Of a stretch of DNA of 64,000 nt, positions 37,689-46,035 are shown piece by piece. The stretch comes from JAIBJN01 sp963830885 (GTDB taxonomy: Bacteria; Actinomycetota; Thermoleophilia; Gaiellales; Gaiellaceae): assembly GCA_963830885.1 (NCBI GenBank), contig CAWHOA010000003.1:62001-126000 (forward strand), written 5' to 3'. The notes beneath the pieces were generated by a model. The model was not told the origin of the DNA. It saw only the letters and a program-made list of their open reading frames with translations, and did not search any database. The translations under genes were made by a program, and so were the position numbers. How positions within the stretch are numbered: position 1 is the first letter of the stretch; every line of letters starts with the position of its first letter.

Positions 37689-38702
37689 TCAGGGATAGCG
37701 GCGTCGAAACCCCACGTAGGCGAGGCCGCCGAACGGGATCGGGAGCCAGAAGGACACCAGCCGGTAGGCCAGCGTCGCCACGGCGGCATCGGTCGCGCCG
37801 ACGCCCGCCAGGACGAGCGTCCCGACGAGGCCCGCCTCCACGAACCCGAGCCCGCCCGGCGTGAACGGCAGCATCCCGAGGAGGCAGGCCGCGACGTAGG
37901 CGAGCAGGACGAGCGACGGATTCGGCTCGGCGCCGACCGCCCGCAGGCAGGCGATGAGCGCGAGGTAGTCGAAGATGGACTTTCCCGCCGCGGCGAGAAC
38001 GGCTGCCTGCCAACGCCGCCCGAAGGTCGTGCGGAGGATGTCGCGCTCGGCGAGCAGGCGCTCGGTCAAGCCGGTCACGTGCCGCTTCCGTCGCACGGTG
38101 GCGTTGGCGACGCGTTCGACTCCTCTCCCGACGAGCGCGAGCGGCCGGTCCCAGACGAACACCGCCGCGCCTCCCCCGAGCATGAGCACGAACACCGCCG
38201 CTCCGAGGTAAGCCGCACGTGCGAGTCCGGACGCGACGGAGGTCCCGCCCAGGATGGCGGGAAGGCTCAGGAGCGGCAGCGCGAGCACCGCGCCGAAGAG
38301 GAGCACCGAGACGGCCGTCAGCGAGGAAGCGATGCGGGCGCCCGGCAGCCCTGAGCGGACGAGCATGCGGTACTGCAGCGTCCCGGCCGCCGCCACGCCC
38401 CCCGGGATGATCCTGCCGAAGGCGTTGCCCGCCAGCTGGGACATGGATACCGGGAACCAGCGCTTCGTCTGCAGCGCGATCCTCTGGAGCTCCCAGACCG
38501 CGACGAACGAGAGCGCCTCGACGCCGAGGGCGACCACGACCCAGAGGGGCGAGAGCTGGGTCAGCGTCCGCCACTGGTCGAAGACCTGACCGAGGCTCGG
38601 CCAGAGGAGGTAGAGCGAGACGAACGCGATCAACAGGAACAGGACCCGGCCGGCGATCTGGCCGACGCCCCAGCGCCGCTTCGTCTCCGTTCCCGCGCTC
38701 AC
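37689..38702 (-). CDS. UPF0104 / lysylphosphatidylglycerol synthase TM-region protein
   Basis: 337 residues with about eight hydrophobic segments. QLAGNAFGRIIPGGVAAAGTLQYRML and PFTPGGLGFVEAGLVG are family hallmarks. It is a distant paralogue of the 21414-22460 protein. GTG 38702 has TAGGCT (38715-38710) seven bases upstream (leaderless). Likely role: lipid flipping or envelope glycolipid handling. It is convergent with the MBL hydrolase, 12 bases apart. Confidence 0.82.
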   Translation of the reverse strand: MSAGTETKRRWGVGQIAGRVLFLLIAFVSLYLLWPSLGQVFDQWRTLTQLSPLWVVVALGVEALSFVAVWELQRIALQTKRWFPVSMSQLAGNAFGRIIPGGVAAAGTLQYRMLVRSGLPGARIASSLTAVSVLLFGAVLALPLLSLPAILGGTSVASGLARAAYLGAAVFVLMLGGGAAVFVWDRPLALVGRGVERVANATVRRKRHVTGLTERLLAERDILRTTFGRRWQAAVLAAAGKSIFDYLALIACLRAVGAEPNPSLVLLAYVAACLLGMLPFTPGGLGFVEAGLVGTLVLAGVGATDAAVATLAYRLVSFWLPIPFGGLAYVGFRRRYP

Positions 38703-38723
38703 GCGGGAGAGCCTAGTGCCCCG

Positions 38724-39783
38724 TCAGGCAGAGGGCTGTCGACGGCGGAGCTCGTCGAGCACGATCTTCACGGCGGCGGTCACGGGCAGCGCGAGCAGCG
38801 TGCCGATGACCCCGAAGAGCGCGCCGAAGAAGAGGACGACGACGAAGGAGAGGAAGGGGTGCAGATCGATCGCCTTCTGGAAGACCTTCGGCGTGATGAC
38901 CGAGTTCTCGAGCTGCTGATAGATCACGATCACGGCGAGCATGATCAGGCCCTTCCACCAGCTCTCGAAGAGTGCGACGCCGACCACCGGAATCGCCCCG
39001 ATGGTGGCGCCGATGTTCGGGATCAGGTCGGTGATGGCGACGAAGAGCGCGAGCGGCGCCGCGTAGGGGATGTCGAGCAGCACCATCGGGATGTAGACGA
39101 AGAGCCCGGCGATGACGGCGATGAAGAACTTCCCGTACCAGTAGCCTCGGGTCGTGTCGTAGATCCGCTTGGTCGTGACGAGGAAGCGCTGCTCCCGGCT
39201 CGGGCCGAGGCGACGGGCGATGCCCCGGCGGATGTCGCGGCCGTAGACCATGAAGTAGATCGTCAGCACGAAGATCATGAACCCGGCGAAGGCGCCGCTC
39301 GCGAACGCCCCGATCGCGTCCGAGGACCGAGTTGATGCCGCTGAAGAACTTGGAGATCTGCTGCGTCGCGTCCTCGGCGCTCTCGACGACGCCCTCTCCG
39401 CCGACGCTCTGGACGAAGCCGGAGTCCTCGAGCTGCTCCGAGTAGTCGGGGACGGCGTCGAGGAGTGCGTTCGCGCCGTCGATCACCGGCGGGATGACGA
39501 TCAGGCCGATGACGAAGAGGACGAGCCCGATGACGGCCATCGCCAGGGCGATCGAGCCGCCCTTGCCGACCTTGGCCTTCCGGCGCAGCGACTGGGCGAG
39601 CGGGTCGATCGAGAACGCGAGGAAGCCCGCGGCCAGCACCCAGACGATGATTGCGCGCGTCGACCAGACGACCGCGAGGAAGGCGGCCGTGGCCAGGACG
39701 ACGCCCACGACGACGAGGGCGTCGCCGGCGAGCCGGCGTCGCCTCGTCGCCGGCAAGGCAGCGGGAAGCGCGCTCTCGCCCAT
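38724..39783 (-). pseudogene. AI-2E family transporter, one frameshift
   Basis: An eight-helix PerM/TqsA-type membrane protein. The N-terminal part to FSGINSVL (about residue 155) is in one frame, and the rest, including FMIFVLTIYFMVYGRDIRRG, DLIPNIGATIGAIPVV and GALFGVIGTLLALPV, is in another. An extra C on the plus strand near 39320 (a G on the coding strand) separates them, and removing it joins the helices at DAIGAFASGAFAG. Family members export AI-2 or are Na+/H+ antiporter-like. Start ATG 39783. A single-base sequence error is the simplest explanation. Confidence 0.82.
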
Positions 39784-39839
39784 CGGGCCGGAGTTCTCGC
39801 CTCCGGCCCGATCTCCTCCGCCGTCTCAGCCCGCGGCCG

Positions 39840-40409
39840 TCAGGCCGCGATCACCCTCTTCAGCTTGCGCAGCCGGAACGCCATCACGATCTCCATGATC
39901 CCGCGTAGCAGCGTCATTGCCGCGACCCAGGCGACCAGGATGATCGCGCTGCCGCGGAAGTAGCCGGCCGCCCAGAACGCGAGCAGGATCTCGATGATCC
40001 CGACGACGAGCCCGACCCACCACAGGTGAGCCGGGTGCGTGGCGAACGCCAGGACGATGTCGAAGATGCCCTTGAAGAGCAGGACCCAGGCGACGATCGC
40101 CGCCAGCGCGACGAAGGTGCCCTGCGGACGGAAGAACGCCGTGATCCCGGCGGCTATGAAGATCACCCCGAGGATCCCGTGGGCGATCTTCCAGCCCGTC
40201 GTGGACGCTGCGATCGCGAAGAACTCGCTGATTCCCGCTCCGATTGCGACGAATCCGAACAGGATCGAAATCGCATAGACGGTGTCCATGTTCAGGCTCA
40301 GGATGATCAGCGTCACCCAGAGCCAGAGGACCCCGGTGACGAGGTAGAGCCACCAGAACCGCGACGCGGACTCGGCGAGCTCGGTCTCCTCCATGGTCAG
40401 GCTTGCCAC
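39840..40409 (-). CDS. HdeD family (DUF308) membrane protein
   Basis: 189 residues with six short hydrophobic segments arranged as three hairpins (FWWLYLVTGVLWLWVTLIIL, ISILFGFVAIGAGISEF, GWKIAHGILGVIFIAAGITA), the repeated-helix layout of HdeD acid-resistance proteins. GTG 40409 is supported by an excellent Shine-Dalgarno AAGGAGG (complement of 40415-40421). It is divergent from the YihY gene across about 190 bases that include an inverted repeat. Confidence 0.85.
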   Translation of the reverse strand: MASLTMEETELAESASRFWWLYLVTGVLWLWVTLIILSLNMDTVYAISILFGFVAIGAGISEFFAIAASTTGWKIAHGILGVIFIAAGITAFFRPQGTFVALAAIVAWVLLFKGIFDIVLAFATHPAHLWWVGLVVGIIEILLAFWAAGYFRGSAIILVAWVAAMTLLRGIMEIVMAFRLRKLKRVIAA

Positions 40410-40478
40410 GAAAACCTCCTTGAATACCGGTGAACGGCTGGGATCTTCTACAACGCCGAGGCCCGGAAGCCTTCAGGC

Positions 40479-40544
40479 GGGTTGGGTGGAGCTTCGCTCG
40501 CTGCCGGCGCGACCCGGTGGCATCGTCGTGGCTTCGCCCAACCC
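40479..40544. repeat. Inverted repeat GGGTTGGG/CCCAACCC in the hdeD-yihY gap
   Basis: GGGTTGGG (40479-40486) and CCCAACCC (40537-40544) are perfectly complementary, with imperfect extension inward (AGCTTCG with GAAGC). The roughly 50-base spacing would make a long stem-loop between divergent genes. It is not related to elements A/B in sequence. Confidence 0.45.
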
Positions 40545-40598
40545 TCCTAGGATTCAGGGATCGGCGAGAACGCTCCCAAGAAGGGCCGCGTCGCGGCG

Positions 40599-41465
40599 AT
40601 GAGCGAGCGCGCGGGCGAGCTCGGCGCCACCGCGCGGCAGCGGTCCTGGTGGGCGGACGCCGGCTTTCAGGCCTTCGATCGCGAGATGATCCACGGCGGC
40701 GGCCTGCTCGCGGGCGGGCTCGCGTACCGGCTGTTCCTCTGGCTGCTCCCGATCGGGCTGGTCGGGGCCGAGCTCCTCGGGATCTGGCTCGACGTGAACG
40801 ACGACAGCGTCGAGGGCGCGGCCAGGGAGTTCGGGATCGGCGCCGCTGCCGTCGCCTCGACCTACGACGCGGTCGAGACGAACCCGACGAACCGGTATCT
40901 CCTCCTCGCGCTCGGGCTTGCGCTGCTCCTCTGGTTCTCGCTCGGGTTCGTGCGGGCGCTGCAGCTCGCGTACTCGGTCGCCTGGGGGGTGCCCCGCCCG
41001 AAACTACGGAAGCCGCTCTGGGCGGTGCTGTTCTTCAACGGCCTCATCCTCACCGTCGCCGTCGCCTCGGCCGCCCTGGCCTGGCTGCGCGCCGAGCTCG
41101 GCTTGCTCGGCATCTTCGGAATCGCCCTGACGATGGTCTTCCAGACCGCGGTCGCGGTCCTCGTCATGTGGCTCCTTCCGCGGCGGGCCGAGCGCTGGCA
41201 GGAGCTCGTTCCGGGCGCCGTGCTGATCGCGATCGGCGCGCAGCTCATCAGCGTCGCCGTCGTCTTCTACTTCGCTCCGAAGATCGGGCGCTCGTCGGAG
41301 CTCTACGGGACGCTCGGGACGGCCTCGGTGCTGCTCATCTGGCTCTACCTCATCGCCCGGCTGATCACGTCGGGGGCGTTCCTGAACGCGACGCTCTGGG
41401 AGCGCCGCCACGGAGGCTCGACGCAGGATCCACAGCCAGGCCCCGAAAACGGCCTGACCGGATGA
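40599..41465 (+). CDS. YihY/BrkB family inner-membrane protein
   Basis: 288 residues with six hydrophobic segments. The family N-terminus GLLAGGLAYRLFLWLLPIGL, and LLIWLYLIARLITSGAFLNATLWERR at the end, are characteristic of UPF0761 proteins (misnamed RNase BN). Function is unsettled. A relative lies at 59963-60781. Its stop overlaps the start of the methyltransferase-like gene (ATGA). Confidence 0.82.
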   Translation: MSERAGELGATARQRSWWADAGFQAFDREMIHGGGLLAGGLAYRLFLWLLPIGLVGAELLGIWLDVNDDSVEGAAREFGIGAAAVASTYDAVETNPTNRYLLLALGLALLLWFSLGFVRALQLAYSVAWGVPRPKLRKPLWAVLFFNGLILTVAVASAALAWLRAELGLLGIFGIALTMVFQTAVAVLVMWLLPRRAERWQELVPGAVLIAIGAQLISVAVVFYFAPKIGRSSELYGTLGTASVLLIWLYLIARLITSGAFLNATLWERRHGGSTQDPQPGPENGLTG

Positions 41466-42248
41466 GCGAGACGCTCGGGCCCTTGACCGACGAGGACGAC
41501 GCCTTCGGGCGACTCCTCCTCGACTACCTCTCCGGGCGGGCGGGCGACCCGGTGCTCGAACGCGACGACGGCCACGCCGGGCCGGCTCTGGGGCCGGAAT
41601 GGTTCTTTGCCGAGCCGGAGCGGTGGCCGGACGCCGAGCGAGCCGTGTTCGGCCACGTGCGCGGCCGCGTGCTCGACGTCGGTGCCGGAGCCGGCCGGCA
41701 CAGCGTCGAGGCCCAACGCCGCGGGTCGGACGTCGTTGCGATCGACGTGTCGCCGGGGGCGGTGGAGGTCTGTCGGCGCCGTGGAGTCCGAGACGCTCGC
41801 CTGCTCGCGCTGGGCGCTCTGGAGGACGAACTCGGGGTGTTCAACACGGTGCTCATGATGTGCGGCAACTTCGGGCTGGTCGGCAACGCCGACGGTGCCA
41901 CGAGAACCCTCCACCGGTTGGACGCGCTCACCTCTCCGGAGCGGCCGCATCGTCCTCGACTCGGTCGACCCGTATGTCGACGCCGACGAAGCGGACCTTG
42001 CCTATCAGGCGCGAAACCGCGCGCAGGGCCGGCTCCCGGGCCAGGTGACGATCCGCATTCGCTACGGGGAGCGTGCGACTCCCTGGTTCGACCTCTTGAA
42101 CGTCTCCGCGGACGAGCTCTCCGAGCTCGTCGCCGGAACAGGCTGGCGGCTCGCCGAGGTCGTCGAGGGCGAGCCGCCCGACTACTACGCCCTCCTGGAG
42201 AAGGCTCGGCGCCGCTCGGACTCGCGCGCTCAGGCGACGACGGAGTAG
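41462..42248 (+). pseudogene. Class I SAM methyltransferase, one frameshift
   Basis: The first about 158 residues (RVLDVGAGAGRHSVEAQRRG, DVVAIDVSPGAVEVCRRRGV, FNTVLMMCGNFGLVGN) read in one frame. From about 41935-41945 the protein continues in another (SGRIVLDSVDPYVDADEADL, WRLAEVVEGEPPDYYALLEK). One base change near CTCTCCGGAGCGG restores it. SAM-binding motif I is intact. It starts ATG 41462, coupled to the YihY gene. The 3' end overlaps fabL by 19 bases on the other strand. Substrate unknown. Confidence 0.78.
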
Positions 42249-42973
42249 CCGCCGTCGACGACGACGATCTGACCGCGGATCATCCGGGCCGCCGGTGAGG
42301 CGAGGAAGCAGACGACGTCGGCGACGTCTGCCGGCTCGACCAGGCGGCCGGCGGGCGTGCGGCGGCGGTACCAGTCGAGCATCTCCTCGCGGTTCGGGAA
42401 GTGCTCGAGGGCGCCCGTCTCGACCAGGCCGGCGGAGACCGCGTTCACGTTGATCCCCCGCGGCGCCAGCTCGACCGCGAGGTAGCGGACGAGCGCCTCG
42501 AGCGCCGCTTTCGACGTGCCCACGAGCACGTAGTTCTCGAGCACGCGATCGGAGCCCAGGCTCGAGATGGCGACGATGGAGCTCCCCGGCTCCATGCGAG
42601 GCGCCGCGTGGCGCGCCAGCGTCAGGAAGGCGCGCGCATTGGCGTTCAGCGTCCAGTCCCAGTGGCGCTCGTTCAGCTCGAGCGCCGGGCGGATCACGCC
42701 GGTCGCCGCGTTCGAGACGAGCACGTCCAGCGAGCCCAGCTCCTCGACGAACGCCGCCGCCTTCTCCGGGTCGCCGACGTTCCCGCGCAGGAGGACGGGC
42801 TCGGCGCCGCGCTCACGGACGGCGGCCGCCGCCTCCTCCGCGGCGCTGTCGTTGCGGAGGTAGTTGATCGCCACGCGCGCCGCGCCCAGCTCGGCGAAGC
42901 GGAGGGCGATCTCCCGCCCGATGCCGCGCGAGCCGCCCGTGACCAGGACGGTCGTGCCTGCGAAGTCGCTCAC
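42230..42973 (-). CDS. fabL: FabL-type enoyl-[acyl-carrier-protein] reductase (SDR)
   Basis: 247 residues of the short-chain dehydrogenase family. VLVTGGSRGIGREIAL binds NADPH, and NAATGV follows. The active site is YVLVGTSK (Tyr-x6-Lys), the enoyl-reductase spacing rather than the Tyr-x3-Lys of classical SDRs. ALEALVRYLAVELAPRGINV, HFPNRE, RTPAGRLVEPADVADVV and MIRGQIVVVDGGYS closely resemble Bacillus FabL. It reduces trans-2-enoyl-ACP in fatty-acid elongation. GTG 42973 shares one base with the upstream stop (TAGTG). Confidence 0.85.
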   Translation of the reverse strand: MSDFAGTTVLVTGGSRGIGREIALRFAELGAARVAINYLRNDSAAEEAAAAVRERGAEPVLLRGNVGDPEKAAAFVEELGSLDVLVSNAATGVIRPALELNERHWDWTLNANARAFLTLARHAAPRMEPGSSIVAISSLGSDRVLENYVLVGTSKAALEALVRYLAVELAPRGINVNAVSAGLVETGALEHFPNREEMLDWYRRRTPAGRLVEPADVADVVCFLASPAARMIRGQIVVVDGGYSVVA

Positions 42974-43281
42974 TACGGGCTCGCCGGCCGCTGCGGCGTG
43001 TCTGCGCGCGCATGGCTGGGGATCTCCTCCCAGCCGATCCGGCTGCGCGGCTCGATCGGGCCCTCCTCCGCCTTGGAGGTGGCGAAGGCGAGGCGCTCGA
43101 GCAGCTCGACCTTCTCCTCGGCGTGGCGCCGGACTGGATGTTCCGGGGGGAGGTCGCGAACGAGGTCGCGCACGCGCGCCCTGATCTGCATCGCGAAGTG
43201 CGGCGTCGCCGGGCCCACCAGCTCGTCGACGTCGTCCACCGTCGGCTCGACGCGCAGCTCAGGCTCGTGCGCCTCCGTCAT
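42973..43281 (-). CDS. Hypothetical protein upstream of fabL
   Basis: 102 residues beginning MTEAHEPELRVEPTVDDVDE. The middle is helical (HFAMQIRARVRDLVRDLPPE, HAEEKVELLERLAF), with a charged tail. No known domain. ATG 43281 has TAGAGT (43294-43289) seven bases upstream (leaderless). It is coupled to fabL by TAGTG and divergent from the EamA gene across only 33 bases. Confidence 0.65.
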   Translation of the reverse strand: MTEAHEPELRVEPTVDDVDELVGPATPHFAMQIRARVRDLVRDLPPEHPVRRHAEEKVELLERLAFATSKAEEGPIEPRSRIGWEEIPSHARADTPQRPASP

Positions 43282-43314
43282 CGGCGCGACTCTAGCTGGT
43301 TAGCCTTCGGCCCC

Positions 43315-44211
43315 GTGCGGCACCGCCTTCCCGCAGACGTCCTCCTTCTCGTCACGGTCCTCTTCTGGAGCTTCAACTTCACGGTCGTGAAGTACGCGCT
43401 CACGCACGGGTGGGAGCCGCTCGCCTACTCGTCGCTCCGCTTCGCGGCCGCGGCAGTCCTCTTCTCGGCCTTCACCTACGCGCGCGAGCACACGCTGCGC
43501 GTCGCGCGTGTGGACGTGCGCTTCATGCTCGTCGTTGCCGCGCTCGGCATCTGGCTGAACCCGCTCACGTTCACGTACGCGGTGAAGCTGACGACGGCGG
43601 CGACGGTGGCGCTGATGTTCGGGACGCTGCCGATCTTCGTGGCGCTCATCGCGGTTGCCTTCCGGCTCGAGCGCCCGCATGCGCGCCATTGGGCGGCCAC
43701 GGTCGTCTCCTTCCTCGGGGTGGGGCTCGTCGCCGCGGGGGCCTCGAGCGGGCTGAGCGGCGACCTCGGCGGGATCCTGCTCGGGCTCGGAGCGTCCGTC
43801 ACCTGGGCCGGCTACTCGGTCGCCATGGGGCCGCTCATGCAGCGCTACTCGCCCTACCGGATCAGCGCGTTCATGCTCATCGCCGGGTCGATCCCGCTCA
43901 TCGTCACCGCCGCCCGCCAGATCGCCGAGCAGGACTGGGCCGCGCTGGAGCCGCTCGCGTGGGCGTGCTTCGTCTACAGCCTCTTCTTCTCGCTCGTCTT
44001 CACCAACATCATGTGGTTCACGGCCATCGACCGGGTCGGTGCCGCGCGGGCCTCGCTCTACGCGAACCTGCAGCCGTTCCTGGGCGCGTTTTTCGCGCTT
44101 GTGGTGCTGTCGGAGGAGATGAGCCTGCTCCAATTCGTCGGCGGCGCGATCATCGGCGCGGGGATCCTGGTGGCGCGCGAAGCCCGCCCGCCCGCTCCGT
44201 CGCCGGACTGA
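43315..44211 (+). CDS. EamA/DMT superfamily transporter
   Basis: 298 residues with ten hydrophobic segments forming two EamA repeats (LLLVTVLFWSFNFTVVKYAL at the start; GILLGLGASVTWAGYSVAMG at the start of the second; ASLYANLQPFLGAFFALVVL near the end). It likely exports metabolites such as amino acids. GTG 43315 follows TAGCCT (43301-43306) at eight bases, a weak -10. It is divergent from the 102-residue gene. Confidence 0.88.
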   Translation: MRHRLPADVLLLVTVLFWSFNFTVVKYALTHGWEPLAYSSLRFAAAAVLFSAFTYAREHTLRVARVDVRFMLVVAALGIWLNPLTFTYAVKLTTAATVALMFGTLPIFVALIAVAFRLERPHARHWAATVVSFLGVGLVAAGASSGLSGDLGGILLGLGASVTWAGYSVAMGPLMQRYSPYRISAFMLIAGSIPLIVTAARQIAEQDWAALEPLAWACFVYSLFFSLVFTNIMWFTAIDRVGAARASLYANLQPFLGAFFALVVLSEEMSLLQFVGGAIIGAGILVAREARPPAPSPD

Positions 44212-44246
44212 GTCCTGCCTTACAATCTCCTGCGTGATCGGGCAGT

Positions 44247-44260
44247 GGAGCCGCGGCTCC
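44247..44260. repeat. 14-base perfect palindrome in the cold-shock leader
   Basis: GGAGCCGCGGCTCC lies in the 162-base region between the EamA stop and the cold-shock start. It may terminate EamA or be a fold in the long csp 5' UTR, a region that in known csp mRNAs is thermoregulatory. Confidence 0.4.
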
Positions 44261-44373
44261 GGGACATGAGCTGAACGAGTCAGGACGGCTACACTCTGCG
44301 AAGCACGAGCGAGGTACGGCTGGCGCCACGCGCCTTCCAACCCGTTCGAGTACGTGGGAAGGGAGGTGTTGAT

Positions 44374-44583
44374 ATGGCGACAGGAACCGTGAAGTGGTTC
44401 AACGACGCGAAGGGCTACGGCTTCATCGCGCCGGACGAGGGGTCGAAGGACCTCTTCGTCCACTTCTCCAACATCGCGGGCGAGGGCTTCAAGTCCCTCA
44501 GCGAGGGCTCCAGGGTCGAGTACGAGGCCCGTGAGGGGACCAAGGGCCCCGAGGCGACCAACGTCATCCCGATCGAGGGCTGA
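44374..44583 (+). CDS. csp: Cold shock protein (CspA family)
   Basis: 69 residues, a single OB-fold with RNP1 KGYGFI and RNP2 DLFVHFS. It starts MATGTVKWFNDAKGYGFIAP. It binds single-stranded RNA as a chaperone. GGGAGGTG (44361-44368) gives a strong ribosome site. The next gene (FAH) begins four bases after its stop codon, so read-through expression of the catabolic gene is likely. Confidence 0.95.
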   Translation: MATGTVKWFNDAKGYGFIAPDEGSKDLFVHFSNIAGEGFKSLSEGSRVEYEAREGTKGPEATNVIPIEG

Positions 44584-44586
44584 GCC

Positions 44587-45411
44587 CTGAGGCTCTGCAC
44601 GTTTCAGGCGGGCGGCCGGGAGGCCCCCGGGCGAGTCGAGGGGGATCGAATCGTCGAGATCGAATCCCCCTCGCTCGCGGCCTGGCTCGAGCACGGCGGC
44701 GGCGACGTCGGCGAGCACGCGCTCGCCGACGTGAGGCTCATGGCTCCCATCCCGCGCCCGCCCTCCGTGCGCGACTTCTACGCCTTCGAGCGGCACGTGG
44801 CGAGCGCCCGGGCGCAGCGCGGCCTCGAGATGGCGCCGGAGTGGTACCAGCTCCCCGTCTTCTACTTCGCGAACCCGGCCGCCGTGAGCGGGCCGGAGGA
44901 CGAGATCCACTTCCCACCCGAGAGCTCCGCCTGGGACTACGAGCTCGAAGCGGCAGCGGTCATCGGCCACGGTGGGCGAATCGCCGGATTCACGGTCATG
45001 AACGACTGGTCCGCTCGCGACCTCCAGAAGATGGAGATGGCGGTCGGCCTCGGCCCGGCCAAGGGCAAGGACTTCGCGACGAGCCTCGGCCCCGTCCTCG
45101 TCACACTGGACGAGCTCGGCGACCTTCGCCTCGAGATGGTCGCGCGGGTGAACGGCGAGGAGCGCTCGCGCGGAAGCATGGGCGACATCCACTGGCCGTG
45201 GGAGGAGCTCGCCGCGCACGCCGCCCGAAACACGCGCCTACTCCCCGGAGACCTGCTCGGCTCGGGGACGGTCGGCACCGGCTGCATCCTCGAGCACGGC
45301 GACGGCCGCTGGCTGCGACCCGGCGACGTCGTCGAGCTGGAGATCGAGGGCATCGGAGTGCTGCGAAACGTGGTCGGTGGCGCCTCGGGCACTCCCGACA
45401 GCGAGTCGTGA
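44587..45411 (+). CDS. Fumarylacetoacetate hydrolase family protein, probable CTG start
   Basis: 274 residues. The N-terminus RLCTFQAGGREAPGRVEGDR is typical of FAH proteins, and the catalytic domain has DFYAFERHV, ELEAAAVIGHGG, GFTVMNDWSARDLQKMEM, KGKDFATSLGPVLVT and SGTVGTGCILE (metal Glu/Asp ligands). It cleaves fumarylacetoacetate to fumarate and acetoacetate, last step of tyrosine breakdown. No ATG, GTG or TTG precedes the domain in frame except GTG 44731, which would delete 48 conserved residues. CTG 44587 with GAGGG upstream is the likely start. HPPD and HGD lie just downstream. Confidence 0.85.
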   Translation: MRLCTFQAGGREAPGRVEGDRIVEIESPSLAAWLEHGGGDVGEHALADVRLMAPIPRPPSVRDFYAFERHVASARAQRGLEMAPEWYQLPVFYFANPAAVSGPEDEIHFPPESSAWDYELEAAAVIGHGGRIAGFTVMNDWSARDLQKMEMAVGLGPAKGKDFATSLGPVLVTLDELGDLRLEMVARVNGEERSRGSMGDIHWPWEELAAHAARNTRLLPGDLLGSGTVGTGCILEHGDGRWLRPGDVVELEIEGIGVLRNVVGGASGTPDSES

Positions 45412-45465
45412 CGATTCCGGCCCAGTGCGCGCGCAACGCGTGCGGCCAACAGCGATAGCCTGAAC

Positions 45466-45936
45466 TCAGGGGGCCTTCGCGCCCCCTCCCCGGGGGTCGG
45501 GGCGCAGCGGGCGCTCGAAGAGCGTCGAGAGCACGATCTGGGTCTGCGTTCGCAGGACGCCTCGGTGCTCACGGAGGCGCTCGAGCAGGCGCTCGAGGTG
45601 GCCGGTGTCCGACGCGCGGACGACGAGGACGGCGCTCGCCTCGCCCGCGACGGTGTACGCGGCAACGACCTCCGGATGGCTCTCGACGGCGTCGCTCACC
45701 TCGTCCGCCGCCATCGTTCCCTCGCAGTAGAGCGACACGACCGCCTGCATCGACCAGCCGAGGAGAGCAGGGTCGAGCACCGCTGTGTACCCGGTGATCA
45801 GGCCGGCGGCCTCCAGCCGGTCGACCCGGCGCTTCACGGCGGGAGCCGAGAGACCGACCGTCTGGCCGATGTCGCGGAACGACCGGCGGGCGCCTTCCCG
45901 GAGCAGCGCAACGATCTGCTGGTCGATCTCGTCCAT
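45466..45936 (-). CDS. Lrp/AsnC family transcriptional regulator
   Basis: 156 residues. The N-terminal HTH is MDEIDQQIVALLREGARRSF, QTVGLSAPAVKRRVDRLEAA; the C-terminal RAM domain is LGWSMQAVVSLYCEG, VVAAYTVAGEASAVLVVRAS. It probably senses tyrosine or phenylalanine and controls the divergent hppD-hmgA genes 99 bases away (inference from position). ATG 45936 is preferred by homology; TTG 45957 adds seven residues. The FAH gene converges on its 3' end. Confidence 0.85.
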   Translation of the reverse strand: MDEIDQQIVALLREGARRSFRDIGQTVGLSAPAVKRRVDRLEAAGLITGYTAVLDPALLGWSMQAVVSLYCEGTMAADEVSDAVESHPEVVAAYTVAGEASAVLVVRASDTGHLERLLERLREHRGVLRTQTQIVLSTLFERPLRPDPRGGGAKAP

Positions 45937-46035
45937 CAGGGGCGTTCGAGGGCTCAAAGCGCAACGAACAGCGGTTGTGTCCGCCAGATCACGTTGCCAT
46001 CATTGCAGGAACGTCGGAGGAAGGAGCGCCAAGCG

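Noticed and set aside
43300..45219. Large minus-strand frame across EamA, csp and FAH
   Set aside because: It overlaps three confidently identified genes and encodes Arg/Glu-rich sequence without recognisable structure.
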